Assembly: GCF_016595465.1 (NCBI RefSeq) | Contig: NZ_JAENIK010000009.1 | Span: forward strand, 310,001 to 374,000 | Reading direction: 5' to 3' | DNA length: 64,000 bases | Origin: Luteolibacter yonseiensis | GTDB lineage: Bacteria > Verrucomicrobiota > Verrucomicrobiia > Verrucomicrobiales > Akkermansiaceae | Part shown: positions 39,771 through 49,300 of the stretch, piece by piece | How the letters are laid out: each line of letters opens with the position of its first letter | Numbering within the stretch: the stretch's first letter is position 1 | The notes under the pieces: model-generated | What the model saw: only the letters and a program-made list of their open reading frames with translations | The model's database searches: none | Told to the model about the DNA's origin: nothing | Position numbers and translations under genes: made by a program

Positions 39771-41588
39771 TCACCGAAGATTGGCCGCCGCCGCGGCCTG
39801 GTCGATGAGAGGATTGTCGGGATAAATATCCCGGGCCTTTGCAAGCCACCGGCGGGCCGTCTCGTCGTCATCGGCTTCTTGGGCGACGACGATTCCGAAT
39901 GCCACCATTTGTAGGTGGTGGCGGTAGGTGGTGTTGTGGATTACCCGCTGGATTACCTGCACCGCTTCCTGTCTCCTGCCGAGTTTCCGCAGGGCAACGG
40001 CTTTGCCGTAATTGGCAGTCAGCAGGCGTTCGGTTTCCTTTTCTTTCTCCAGAGCGATGTCGTATTGGGTGACGGCCTCTTCATAGCGTTCCATGCGCGA
40101 CAGCGCTTGCGCGTAACCCACGCGGGAGATCCATGGCGCGGTTTGAAGGGCATCTTCAAAAATGGGCAGGGCTTGCCCCGGTTTGTCCTGAGCGACCAGC
40201 CCATCCGCAAGGTTGATCTGGTTCATGACCATGAGGGGGCGCACTGCGATGGATGCCAGTGCCATATCCACCGGTTGCTGTGAGCGGGCGGACACGAGGC
40301 TCATCGTAAAGACGCCTGCGATCCGGTTTACGGCGATTATTAGCAACCCGGCGGCTGCAAGGATTGGGAAAACCTTTCTCGAATCGGGTTCCAGGAGTTC
40401 CAGGGTCTTCCTTCCCAGGAGGAATGATCCGGCCGCCAGTGCCAGACTCCATCCTATGGAAGGGACCAGGGTGTAGTAATCGCCAAGGGGGCCAGCGTAG
40501 AGCGGGACGAAGTTGCCCGAGGGAAATGCTCCGATGATACCCATCGCAAGCCCGAGTGCGATCAAACCGGAAAGCTTACACGATTTCCGGATGCCGATCC
40601 AGGCAAGTGCCGGGATGGAAACCAGATAAGCTGCGAGGAAAACCCATCCCCAGATGAGGGATGCGGTTGAAACGGATTTTCCCGGGATGTAGCTGCCGCC
40701 GATTTCCAAAGTTCCGAATGGCCAAAACCACATGAGGCTGTGCCTCCAGAAAAACCATGCTGAGGCGGAAAAAACCTGCATCCGGCTGGTGTCGGGGCTG
40801 AACAGGACGGAATGCCCTGCACCGTCGCTAATAGCTCCGGTATGGTGCCGGAGGAAAAGCCACCCGACGACGACGGAAACCCACAACCCCAGCATCGCGG
40901 CCCCCTTGTTTGCAGCCTCGGAGGAAAGATCCTTCTGTAGCCACCGCAGTGCCAAATAGGCAGCAAACATCCCGGGAAGAGCCACGATTGAATCATAGCA
41001 AAGCAGTCCGGCAGCAAATAACAGGACTCCACCGACACCGTAGCGGATCTTCCGTCCGGTGGTCTCGGCCATGAGGAATTTGTCAGCGTAGACAAAGGCA
41101 AAGCATCCAAACGCCACCGCCATGGCGATATTCTGAGCGGACACCCATACCGCACTCGATGTTCCGGCCGCAGATAGAAGCCAAAAGCCGGCGCAGGTAA
41201 GCGCGAGCCATTCATCCCGGGAGACGCGTTGGACCAACGCAAAAATTCCGAAGGCAGCAACGATGCTGTAGAGGAATCCGAAGGTGCGGGCGGCAGTTAG
41301 AGCAGCCTGAACCGTTTCCGGTTTCGCGGGATCAGACGCGCTGGCAATCAAGCCGAACGTCAGATTTTTCAAGGGCCGGTAATATGCGATGCTGTCTTTG
41401 TAAGCCATCGAAGCAACGGGGGAAATCCCCTTCGCCAGCATGTCTTGGGAATAAATGATTGCCGCGGAGTCATCCGAGAAAGGCGGTGAACCCCGGCCCG
41501 GCCATACCGAAAGGAGGAAAATGAGGGACAGAATTCCGAGAACGGTGAGTGGTTTCGGGCAGGGTGTGGTTTGTGTGGGGCTGGTCAT
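39771..41588 (-). CDS. Polytopic membrane protein with C-terminal TPR domain
   Basis: A 605-residue protein. It has about ten or more hydrophobic helices between residues 15 and 430, for example LGILSLIFLLSVW, TFGFLYSIVAAFGIFAL and GLIALGLAMGIIGAF. Then tetratricopeptide repeats follow (about 455-600: ADGLVAQDKPGQALPIFEDA, then RMERYEEAVTQYDIALEKE). The topology resembles GT-C glycosyltransferase-like or TMTC-type proteins, though no DxD or DE catalytic motif was located. It is cargo rather than backbone. It carries palindrome copy 5 in its codons and has its own terminator and leader hairpin. Confidence 0.75.
   Translation of the reverse strand: MTSPTQTTPCPKPLTVLGILSLIFLLSVWPGRGSPPFSDDSAAIIYSQDMLAKGISPVASMAYKDSIAYYRPLKNLTFGLIASASDPAKPETVQAALTAARTFGFLYSIVAAFGIFALVQRVSRDEWLALTCAGFWLLSAAGTSSAVWVSAQNIAMAVAFGCFAFVYADKFLMAETTGRKIRYGVGGVLLFAAGLLCYDSIVALPGMFAAYLALRWLQKDLSSEAANKGAAMLGLWVSVVVGWLFLRHHTGAISDGAGHSVLFSPDTSRMQVFSASAWFFWRHSLMWFWPFGTLEIGGSYIPGKSVSTASLIWGWVFLAAYLVSIPALAWIGIRKSCKLSGLIALGLAMGIIGAFPSGNFVPLYAGPLGDYYTLVPSIGWSLALAAGSFLLGRKTLELLEPDSRKVFPILAAAGLLIIAVNRIAGVFTMSLVSARSQQPVDMALASIAVRPLMVMNQINLADGLVAQDKPGQALPIFEDALQTAPWISRVGYAQALSRMERYEEAVTQYDIALEKEKETERLLTANYGKAVALRKLGRRQEAVQVIQRVIHNTTYRHHLQMVAFGIVVAQEADDDETARRWLAKARDIYPDNPLIDQAAAAANLR
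41226..41240. repeat. Palindrome GCGTTGGACCAACGC, copy 5
   Basis: An exact copy of the 15-mer, inside the TPR membrane protein gene (codons for ALVQR on the minus strand). Confidence 0.75.
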
Positions 41589-41624
41589 GACGTGAGTAGG
41601 TCACGATCCATGGAGGCTTGAAGG

Positions 41625-41640
41625 CGCGGTCCGGGAAACC
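41625..41640 (-). promoter_or_regulatory. Recurrent leader hairpin, copy ahead of the TPR gene
   Basis: A perfect stem GTCCGG-GAAA-CCGGAC followed by CAGCGC, about 40 nt before the start codon at 41588 and after the terminator of the preceding gene. Confidence 0.65.
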
Positions 41641-41676
41641 GGACCGTGCCAGCGCTTCCCCACAATAAAAAGAAAA

Positions 41677-41701
41677 CCCCGCTTCCAGCGAGGAAGCGGG
41701 G
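41677..41701 (-). terminator. Intrinsic terminator of the four-helix membrane protein gene
   Basis: A perfect 10-bp stem CCCCGCTTCC/GGAAGCGGGG followed on the minus strand by TTTTCTTTTTATT. Confidence 0.9.
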
Positions 41702-41729
41702 TAAACGATTTTGTGGTCAGATCATAATG

Positions 41730-42500
41730 CTACGTGTCCTTACGTGTAGGCACGATGATGTATTCTTTCGGCATTTGCTGATACTTTCTCCAAATGGGAA
41801 CGTCACGGGTTGTTCCCTGCTTCATCAGTTCGGCGAGGTTTCGAACGTTTTTCCGGGCATAGATCATAGCCTCATAGGTGAACGAACAAAATCTCATCCA
41901 TAGGGTCACCACCACCCCCGCTAGCAGACCAACGATTGACACGCCGATCAGGATGGGAATGTGCAGGTGATCGACTTGCGCAGCGTAAATGACGACGGCA
42001 ACCAACGTGCCGCAAATCGCCCCCGTAATGTGGAGGATCATGTAGGCGAGTTCCTCGATTCTATCCAGATTTCGGGGGACCTTACCGGCAGCTACATCCC
42101 TGTGCGCCAAATCTGAAGCGCGATTTACCCTCCCAATATTGATTGCGACGATACCTCTGCGAATGAGACTGAGAGCAGTGAACCCAACAATGACTTTGAA
42201 CAAGACTGCGACGAATCCCGTTAGATAAGCGGACACCCTTCCTTCGGCCCCTAATAGTTCAAATAGATTTCCGCACCAGCGTAGGGCCACAAGCAGAAAA
42301 ACAATTTGCACACATCGATATGTCCAAGTTTTTTGCCGGATCGAATTCAGGCGGTTCCGCAATGGCTCCGGCATCGGCAGCAGTTTCTGAGGGTCAATCG
42401 TCGGGGAATTTCCATTCTCCGCAGCCCTCCGACGTAGTTTACTTAAAAAATCGCCGTCCTGTTCTTCGGCTTTTGCTTGATCGTCAACTTTTTCGCTCAT
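41730..42500 (-). CDS. Membrane protein of unknown function
   Basis: A 256-residue protein: a charged N-terminal tail (about 1-60), then four hydrophobic segments (about 64-80 CVQIVFLLVALRW, 90-115 with FVAVLFKVIVGFTALSL, 152-172 LHITGAICGTLVAVVIY and 178-200 IPILIGVSIVGLLAGVVV), and a basic C-terminal tail. No family is recognised. The membrane topology would allow a role as an effector or envelope protein, but there is no supporting neighbour gene. Its stop is followed by a strong terminator. Confidence 0.6.
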   Translation of the reverse strand: MSEKVDDQAKAEEQDGDFLSKLRRRAAENGNSPTIDPQKLLPMPEPLRNRLNSIRQKTWTYRCVQIVFLLVALRWCGNLFELLGAEGRVSAYLTGFVAVLFKVIVGFTALSLIRRGIVAINIGRVNRASDLAHRDVAAGKVPRNLDRIEELAYMILHITGAICGTLVAVVIYAAQVDHLHIPILIGVSIVGLLAGVVVTLWMRFCSFTYEAMIYARKNVRNLAELMKQGTTRDVPIWRKYQQMPKEYIIVPTRKDT

Positions 42501-42577
42501 GGATTTATGATTTTTGAAGAAATTCGGCGCCGTTCCCGATTTTTGGATTTTCCAGGGATTCAGCTCCTAGTGACGGG

Positions 42578-43480
42578 TTATCTGCGACGGCGGAGGGCAA
42601 ACGGGATTCCGGCAAGGGTGAGCAGCGCAACCGAGGGCTCGGGGATCTGGGTGGTAATCCAGCCGGAGTTTTGGAGTGCCTGAATGTCAGCCTCGGTAAG
42701 TCCCGCCTGCTGGCCGATACCAACTTGGCTTGCCGGGTCGGTTCCGATGGCGCGGATCAGTTCGCGCAGCGCGACAGATTCCAGGCTGTATTCGTCCCCG
42801 GCTGTCACCCCGTCAAAACCCATGCCCCACAGTCCCCGGGATGTATCCCATTTGACCGTTCCATCGAACCACACCGCCCCGGCGGTGGGACCGATGCCGA
42901 TGCTGAACGGACCGGTCGCGTTGAAGCCGCCGGTCGGTCCACTGTAGGTGAGACTGCCATTGATGGTGGAATTACGGATGTCACCGCGCTGAAAAAGCGC
43001 GGTTGCGTTTCCGGCGGCGGCGTTGACCGCATCGTTCCAAGAGGGCACGTATCCGACGCCAAGGGTGGTGATGGCCACATCCGCCGGACGACCTTTTGCG
43101 ATGGAACTTCCACTGCCGAATTGCCGAAGACCCACGTAGATTCTGATTTCATCGGCAATCCACGTCTCCTTTGCGAGGCGAGTGAAATCACCGGTGGAGG
43201 GGTTGTTAATGGTATAGGACGCGGAGAGGCTTGCGATGGTCGTCAACCCGAGCCCATCGCTGTTGGTCCAGGTCGCGCTTCCTGTGGCGGTGCGGGTGCC
43301 GAGGGTCGCAAGCTGGCCGTCAGCGAGTCGCGCACTCAGGGTGTGGGCGGCGGATTCGATTGCGGTCCGGGCGGCGGTTCCAAAACCGAAATAGCCGTTA
43401 TCGTAGGAGTAATCGACAACGATCGTAACCGCCGGAGCGGAGGTGGCGGTAAGAAGAAAGGTGAGAAGGAATCGGTGCAT
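42578..43480 (-). CDS. PEP-CTERM protein, degenerate metalloprotease-like
   Basis: 300 residues from the ATG at 43480 with a signal peptide (RFLLTFLLTATSAPA). The body resembles the PEP-CTERM-linked metalloprotease-like (NF038122-type) family: VVDYSYDNGYFG near the start, YVGLRQFG in the middle and SLESVALRELIRAIG where a SVALHELGHALG zinc motif is expected. Both zinc His residues are missing, so it is probably inactive as a protease. The C-terminus IPEPSVALLTLAGIPFALRRRR is, in its parts, a PEP motif, helix and basic tail for exosortase. It is unusual cargo on a mobile element. A variant of the leader hairpin precedes it. Confidence 0.75.
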   Translation of the reverse strand: MHRFLLTFLLTATSAPAVTIVVDYSYDNGYFGFGTAARTAIESAAHTLSARLADGQLATLGTRTATGSATWTNSDGLGLTTIASLSASYTINNPSTGDFTRLAKETWIADEIRIYVGLRQFGSGSSIAKGRPADVAITTLGVGYVPSWNDAVNAAAGNATALFQRGDIRNSTINGSLTYSGPTGGFNATGPFSIGIGPTAGAVWFDGTVKWDTSRGLWGMGFDGVTAGDEYSLESVALRELIRAIGTDPASQVGIGQQAGLTEADIQALQNSGWITTQIPEPSVALLTLAGIPFALRRRR

Positions 43481-43511
43481 TGTGGGATGTTGTTGAGAAC
43501 GACCTGTCAGG

Positions 43512-43525
43512 CCGGGCAACCGGCG
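43512..43525 (-). promoter_or_regulatory. Recurrent leader hairpin, diverged copy ahead of the PEP-CTERM gene
   Basis: GCCGG-GCAA-CCGGC is a shorter relative of the GAAA-loop hairpins, 32 nt before the start codon at 43480. Confidence 0.45.
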
Positions 43526-43625
43526 TGATGGGGTTCTTAGTTAAGGTGATTTCCCCACGCGGTGTCAACTGACCACATTGGGTTTTCTGCTGAGCCTCTA
43601 ACCTCGCGGGTGATACAATCCACCG

Positions 43626-43901
43626 ATGCCCAAACCGGAACCTGACCAAAAACCGCCGTGGCCGGCCGATGCCGATCACGCGTTTGTTGCGTCATTCTTG
43701 GTGCTTCTCAAACAGGCCAGGGAAGACCAAGGGCTAAGCTTGCGGGAACTGGCCGCCAAGACGGGCATTGACCACGGGATCATCGGTCGTGGCGAGAGGA
43801 TGGAACGAATTCCTTCGATTGTCACCATGCGCCGCTGGGTACGCGGGCTTGGCTTGGACTGGCAGGAAGTCTACCGGGACGCAGAAAATGCCGGTTTGTA
43901 G
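43626..43901 (+). CDS. XRE-family transcriptional regulator
   Basis: A 91-residue protein with a helix-turn-helix of the Cro/C1 type: FLVLLKQAREDQGLSLRELA (part), AKTGIDHGIIGRGERM and IPSIVTMRRWVRGLGLDW. Such small regulators usually control the genes next to them; here it is divergent from the PEP-CTERM gene and faces the 227-residue gene. It is one of the few repressor candidates of the element. Confidence 0.85.
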   Translation: MPKPEPDQKPPWPADADHAFVASFLVLLKQAREDQGLSLRELAAKTGIDHGIIGRGERMERIPSIVTMRRWVRGLGLDWQEVYRDAENAGL

Positions 43902-43992
43902 CAGGAAGGCCGGACATAGTCGAAACTGTTATCCAAGACCCCCGGATCTGGACTCTCGGTCTCTGAACTGCCAGAGTATCGTTGGTTCTCTC

Positions 43993-44676
43993 TCAGTGGG
44001 CGCTCTGTGGGCCGCTTATACTCAGCTCCTTCAAACGAGCGCGAACCTTCTCCCAAGCTTCACTCCCGAAAATACGAGCGAAGTAGTCTTCGGTGTCTGT
44101 GATTCGATCATGGGAGACAAGACGACGACCTACCTCGCGGTCGATCTCGAAGGTTAGCCTGTCGTTTTCGAACTGATCGGCAATATCAGTGAGGTGATAG
44201 GCTCTCAATATGTGGACGAATAGTGTGTCACGAATTTTGTCTAACAGCTCATCAAGTTCTTTTGAAATATCCTGATAGTCTTCAGGTCCGTCCCCTTTTG
44301 CCCAGTATTCGTCAGTCTTCAATCCATCTCGCCTTTCGAACTCACGCAGCTTTCCGGCGAGATCCGCGAGTTGGCCGCGGCTAAAAGCAACCGAGGTGGC
44401 ATCTTGGCATATGCCCTCTACCGCGTAGGCCGCGTGGAAAATAACATGCTCAGGAAGGAAATTCGGGTGCCTCGCCACCTCGCAGGCCTGGAGCATGGTG
44501 AGGTGAGCGAGCCTGGCTGAATCATCGGGTGTACGGTCAGCCTGCGGAATACGCCTGAGCTTCTGGGCAGCCCCAACTAACTCTGTGAGACTGCCTTCAA
44601 CATTATCTAGATCCCGCTTGATGACAGAAGGATCAATGTTGAGAAAAATATCCAGCATTCGCTCGGTGTGAAGCAT
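43993..44676 (-). CDS. Hypothetical protein near the right end of the element
   Basis: 227 residues from the ATG at 44676 (MLHTERMLDIFLNID). The frame continues upstream under the IS66 remnant, so the insertion may have removed its original promoter. It is mostly helical and charged, with DLDNVEGSLTELVGAAQKL, PEHVIFHAAYAVEG and DIADQFENDRLTFEID. There is no signal peptide or membrane helix. Function is unknown. Confidence 0.6.
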   Translation of the reverse strand: MLHTERMLDIFLNIDPSVIKRDLDNVEGSLTELVGAAQKLRRIPQADRTPDDSARLAHLTMLQACEVARHPNFLPEHVIFHAAYAVEGICQDATSVAFSRGQLADLAGKLREFERRDGLKTDEYWAKGDGPEDYQDISKELDELLDKIRDTLFVHILRAYHLTDIADQFENDRLTFEIDREVGRRLVSHDRITDTEDYFARIFGSEAWEKVRARLKELSISGPQSAH

Positions 44677-44799
44677 GGGGGTAGTTTGCTTCCTCGCCGA
44701 AATTTCCACAAGATCCGAGTGCCGGAGTTCGGTATGCGGAGTAAACGCTGCTCTCTCTGAATCCTTCCGCACCGTACCGGATCGCCCCAGTCTGACCGG

Positions 44800-45000
44800 A
44801 TGTCCTCCAAGACCATCCCCAAACCGTGGCGCGTCGCCGACTTGACCTTCATCGAAATCGAGATCACCCACCCCACCGACAGGCAACTGCGGGTCGAGTT
44901 CGACTGCGGGCTGCGCCTCGTCATCGCCGACGAACGACAGATCCCTCTCGCCGCCCGCCTTATCGAAACGTTGCGTGCCGGGAAGGGAGGTCTCAAGTGA
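44800..45000 (+). pseudogene. IS66-family TnpA-like remnant
   Basis: A 66-residue frame resembling the accessory TnpA of IS66 elements in its C-terminal half: HPTDRQLRVEFDCGLRLVI followed by ADERQIPLAARLIETL. The stop overlaps the TnpB start (GTGA), the usual IS66 arrangement. No complete IS with TnpC or inverted repeats is present, so it is a leftover fragment. Confidence 0.6.
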
Positions 45001-45263
45001 TAGGCTTTCCCTCCGGCGTGCGGGTGCATCTAGCGATCGAACCCCACGACATGCGCAAGTCCTTCAACGGTCTCGCCGCCGTCGCCGGACATCTCGCGGT
45101 CCGGGGACTGGAAAGCGGAGCCCTCTTCGCCTTCACCAACAAACGGCGAAACCGTCTCAAAGTCCTCTACTACGACCGCACGGGCGTCTGCGTGCTCTCG
45201 AAAAGGCTTGAGACCGGCACATCCACCCGGCCCGCTCCTTCGTCCGCCGGGGCCTCCACCTGA
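44997..45263 (+). pseudogene. IS66-family TnpB, 3'-truncated
   Basis: 88 residues with the TnpB core: FPSGVRVHLAIEPHDMRKSF, then ALFAFTNKRRNRLKVLYYD and RTGVCVLSKRLETGT. The C-terminus then diverges (STRPAPSSAGAST) from the family pattern and the protein is short of the usual 110-120 residues, suggesting a frameshift or truncation. It starts with GTG. It lies about 85 bp from attR. Confidence 0.85.
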
Positions 45264-45328
45264 CAGTGGTCTCCTATGGCATGCTGTGGAACGCGCATTT
45301 GACCAAATCCACGCGCAAAACAAAGTCA

Positions 45329-46318
45329 TTAAATTCCACAGCCATTCTCCAAGGGCTGGCGCAGCACTTCGAGCGTCTGCCTGCGGAACTCGGGCAGCTC
45401 GTCGAGGAAAAGCACGCCGTGGTGCGCCAGCGAGACCTCGCCGGGGCCGGGGTTCTGTCCGCCACCCAGCAGGCCCGCGTCCGAGATGGTGTGGTGCGGC
45501 GCGCGGAAGGGGCGGGTTGTTATAAATGATTTCTTGGAATCGAGCATGCCCGTCACCGAGTGGATCTTGGTGGTCTCGATGGCGTCGTCCTCCGTCATGT
45601 CCGGCATGATGGTGGGGATGCGCTTGGCGAGCATGGATTTCCCGGTGCCCGGCGGCCCGACCATGATGATGTTGTGTCCTCCGGCGGCGGCGACCTCCAG
45701 CGCCCGCTTGACGTGGTGCTGGCCCTTCACCTCGTCGAAATCCACCTCATAGCTGCGGTGGGAGTTGAAGAACGCCCGGCGGTCCAGTTGGTAGGGCGGG
45801 ATGATGACGTCGCCATTGAGGAAATCCCACGCCTGCTTGAGGTTGCGGATCGGGAAGACCTGGATGCCGTCGATGACGGCGGCCTCCGGGGCGTTCGCCT
45901 CCGGCACCAGCAGCCTCGCCCGCCCGCGCTTCTTCGCCTCCAGCGCGATGGCGAGCACCCCCTTCACCGGACGCACCGCGCCGTCGAGGCCCAGCTCGCC
46001 GACGACACAGCAGTCCTCGGCGTCGAAGGGCTTGGTGCCGCTCGCCGCGACCATGGCGAGGGCGATGGGCAGATCGAACGACGGCCCCTCCTTTTTCAAG
46101 TCCGCCGGAGCGAGGTTCACCGTTTTCACCCCGTCATCCAGAGCCAGCGCGGATGCGCCGATGGCGGAGATCACCCGCTGCGACGACTCACGCACCGCGG
46201 CATCCGGCAGTCCGACGATGATGACTACCGGCTTCTCCGCCCCACGGGCGTTGACCTCGACTTCGACTTCCAGGGCATCGACACCGCGCAACGCGGCTGA
46301 AAATAAGCGGGTAATCAT
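45329..46318 (-). pseudogene. comM: comM (yifB) 5' half
   Basis: The frame starts at [16 protein letters not shown] (ATG at 46318) and has the ComM N-terminal domain ([18 protein letters not shown], in part; [20 protein letters not shown], in part), Walker [16 protein letters not shown] and Walker [12 protein letters not shown]. Native sequence ends at QPLE (about 45353); eight further codons (ending NGCGI) come from the element before a stop at 45329. The protein would lack sensor, arginine-finger and lid regions and is expected to be inactive. The 3' half is at 6679-7248. Confidence 0.95.
45347..45358. other. attR: right junction of the mobile element
   Basis: CTCCAA-G-GGCTG matches attL with one mismatch. 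Immediately to the right comM coding sequence resumes on the minus strand (EVLRQPLE). To the left, CAGCCATT completes the dyad that pairs with AATGGCTG at attL. Confidence 0.85.
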
Positions 46319-46391
46319 GCGAACACCTGGACATTGAAAGTCCTTTTCACCAGTGGCAAGCGGAAAGAAGAGGCAGCGTGATTGCACGAAT

Positions 46392-49300
46392 TCACTTTGC
46401 CTTACCGAGAAGCTCCCTGACCTTCTTCTTGGCCTGGTTCCATTCTCCACGATTTTGGAAGACCACCTGGCCTTCCTGATTAATCACTACCGTGAGCCAG
46501 TATTGCGCACCAAACGCCTTGCTCATGGCTTCTTTTTCCGACTCGATGGCCACTGGAAGTTTGAAATCCGGGAAATCACTCGCCAGGAATTCCGCGACTT
46601 CCTCCCGGGGCCATGCTCCGTGGACAACGATGATCTCCAGCTCTTGATCCTGAATCTCTTCCCGAAATCTTTGCAACTGTGGGAGGATGTTGGAGGAGAA
46701 TTTCAGAGGACGATCCAGTCCGACAATTGAAATGAGCCTTACCTTCCCCGGCCGACTTTCCGGGAGAGCCGCGGAGTGGAACCAACTCTGCGCTTTGAGA
46801 GGTGGCGCGGGTTTTCCCACGAAGTCGATGAGGGTTTCCCGTTCCCAGGGCGCAGGCCTGTCCGACGGTTTGACCACGACGTCCCCGCCACCCGTTCTCA
46901 CCCGCACTTCGGCATGGAACATGAATTCTCCTTGCGACCGCTTGGTGGCCTGCACGAACAGCCATCCTTTCACCAAGCCCCTCAAGACGAACTTCCCATC
47001 AGAATCCGAGATTGCAGTTGCATCTCTTGTTTGAAATTCACCCGACGCCTGCACCTTCGCTCCCGACACCGGATTTCCTGAAGCGTCCACGACTTTGCCC
47101 GTCATTGTCGCATCAGCAGGATACAGCAGGATCGGCTCAAGCTCCACCGCCTGCCCTGCTTTGAATCCCGCAAACGACGAATTACTCCCGTAGCCATTTT
47201 TCGATCCATAGAAAATGATCTGCTTGCCGGGTATGACCTTCTTCGTTTGAAAACGACCGTCTTTATCCGTGATAGCCTTGACTGGTACTCCTGCGGCCTC
47301 CGTTCCGTTCCAATGCACCATAGCCCCGGCAATGGGTTTACCCTCCACATCCACCACACGGCCGGATGCACTGGCGAATCCGCCAGCCATCAGCACCAGT
47401 TTCACATCGCTCCCGACCGGATAGGTCGCCCCGCCAGGTGAACTAAGACCATCTGATTCCGCCAAAAGTCCTGCTGTTTCAATTCCAGCAGGCAAGTCTA
47501 TTGAGAACTTGCCCGCCGCATCAGTGACCACTTTGGGAGGGCCGAATGCGCTGACGGTCGGCGAAACGCAAGTCACATTCGCCCCTGCGACCGGCTGCCC
47601 CGATTCATTTACCACCAGCCCACTGATCCTGCTTTCACGTGGGAGCGCGAAGTCAGCGGTGTAAGTTCCGCCGTTTTCCACTTCCACGCTCTGTGAAAGT
47701 TGATTGGTATCTTTGTTGGCGCTGGAATATCCATCCGGCACAAGACCAGCAAGATAGACTTTCCGCATCCCTGCTGGCACCCGAATTTGAAATCCTCCGC
47801 TTCGGTCTGTTCTCCCGGTCCAGCTCGCAAGAGGGAGTGAATCTTTAGGAGAAACCACGCAAACCAGCATATCACCCACCGCCGCACCTGTGTCCGAAAG
47901 TGTTATTTTCCCAGTGATCAAACCACCTTCCAAAATATTGGGATTCACTTCCTTTCGGAACTCTCCGGTTTTCAGATTCAATTCTGTTGGATCGGCCGTC
48001 CAATCGGCTTTCAACTTATCATTCAGACGAACTTGAAGCGCATAGTCAGCAGGGATCAATCGTTGCAATTCATATCGCCCCTTTGCGTCAGTCAATGTTT
48101 CGGCTGTGACACCACCGTGAACATAACCGGAATTTTCAAGGATGTTAACCTTCGCTCCGCTCACTGGAGTGCCATCCGGAAGCAGGACGGTTCCCCAAAC
48201 CGTCACAGCGGGATTCAGCTGTAATTCAATCTCACCTTTCTTCTCCTCAGGCCGATATTGGAACGCTTGATGGTTGTGGCCGGGGATCTGCTCATACTTC
48301 GGGTTATCGTGATCCACGAAATATAGCCCCGCAGGCAGGCCTTCAATGGAACATCGCCCATTCCCGTCGGTAACCGCATTCCAAAAGCCAGCGGGAAGGA
48401 GAGGAAGCCGCCCCCAGAATTTCGGTCCTTCCAAATCATCCCCGCTGTAAACCGGGATCTGAGCCCTGACCACACGAAGCCGCAGATTGGAAATAGGCGT
48501 CCGCTTCTCGTCCAAGAGGCGAAAGCGCAATGGCAATCCCTGGGTCAATCTGATCTCCAGCGATGAATTGGCAGGAGGAATCTGTCTTGAAACCGCTCCA
48601 TATCCCGACAGGGCGTGTTTGACGACCAGATGAATCGTTAGATATTCCGTCACACGCCACTCCGGCCGGATTGGGATTTTCAGCTCTCCGGCTCCGTCGG
48701 TTTTCCCCGCCAGGGCCATCCGCTCTATCAGCTCTCCTTCTACAGTTTCCATCACCGCTGAATATACCTCCGCATCAGCCGCAGGTGCTCCTTCGGAAGA
48801 GATGACGTGACAGGTAAAGGTATCGGCTGCCGGATTTATCGTAATTTCCCGCTCTTTCCCGGGCTTGGGCGGTTGGGTTAGCCCGACCGCTGCCAACCCC
48901 AACAAGATCATCGCGGAGCCATATCCTGCCCACCGGTTGCGTTTTCCCGTGAATCTTCCAATTCCCATCATCCTCCGCCGCAGGTCTTGAGGGCTTTCCA
49001 CCACACTCACAATCCCTGCATACCCCGAGCGCGGCTTCGTGTTCTGATCCAGCAACCGCAACAACATCTCCCCGTAGTCCCCCACGTGCTTCGCTCCTGC
49101 CCTGCGCAATACCCAGGCATCCGTCGCCCTCTCGCTCTCTATCCGTGTCCGATGAAATGCCCACCACACCAACGGGTTGAACCAATGAACCGCTTGTAAC
49201 AGTGCCAGCGCCAGATTCACCCAGAGATCCCGACGCCGCCAATGCCCCAACTCGTGAAGAAGCACCAGCCGGAGCTCTGTCTCGGACAGCCGTTCCAGCG

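Larger units (their letters stand above)
7245..45350. mobile_element. About 38-kb integrated mobilisable element with defence cargo, in comM
   Basis: The element splits comM in the conserved codons for QPLE, just after the Walker B segment. It encodes a large serine recombinase at the left edge, IncQ-like RepA and RepC with iterons, a candidate relaxase and oriT, a partition-like module, and defence genes: two CBASS, one Pycsar-like operon and an MmeI-like enzyme. No type IV secretion or mating-pair genes are seen, so it is likely mobilisable rather than self-transmissible, and may have originated as a plasmid. Base composition looks lower in GC than the flanks. Integration in comM is known for AbaR islands of Acinetobacter, but those use transposition proteins; a serine-integrase element here would be a separate case. 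Confidence 0.9.
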
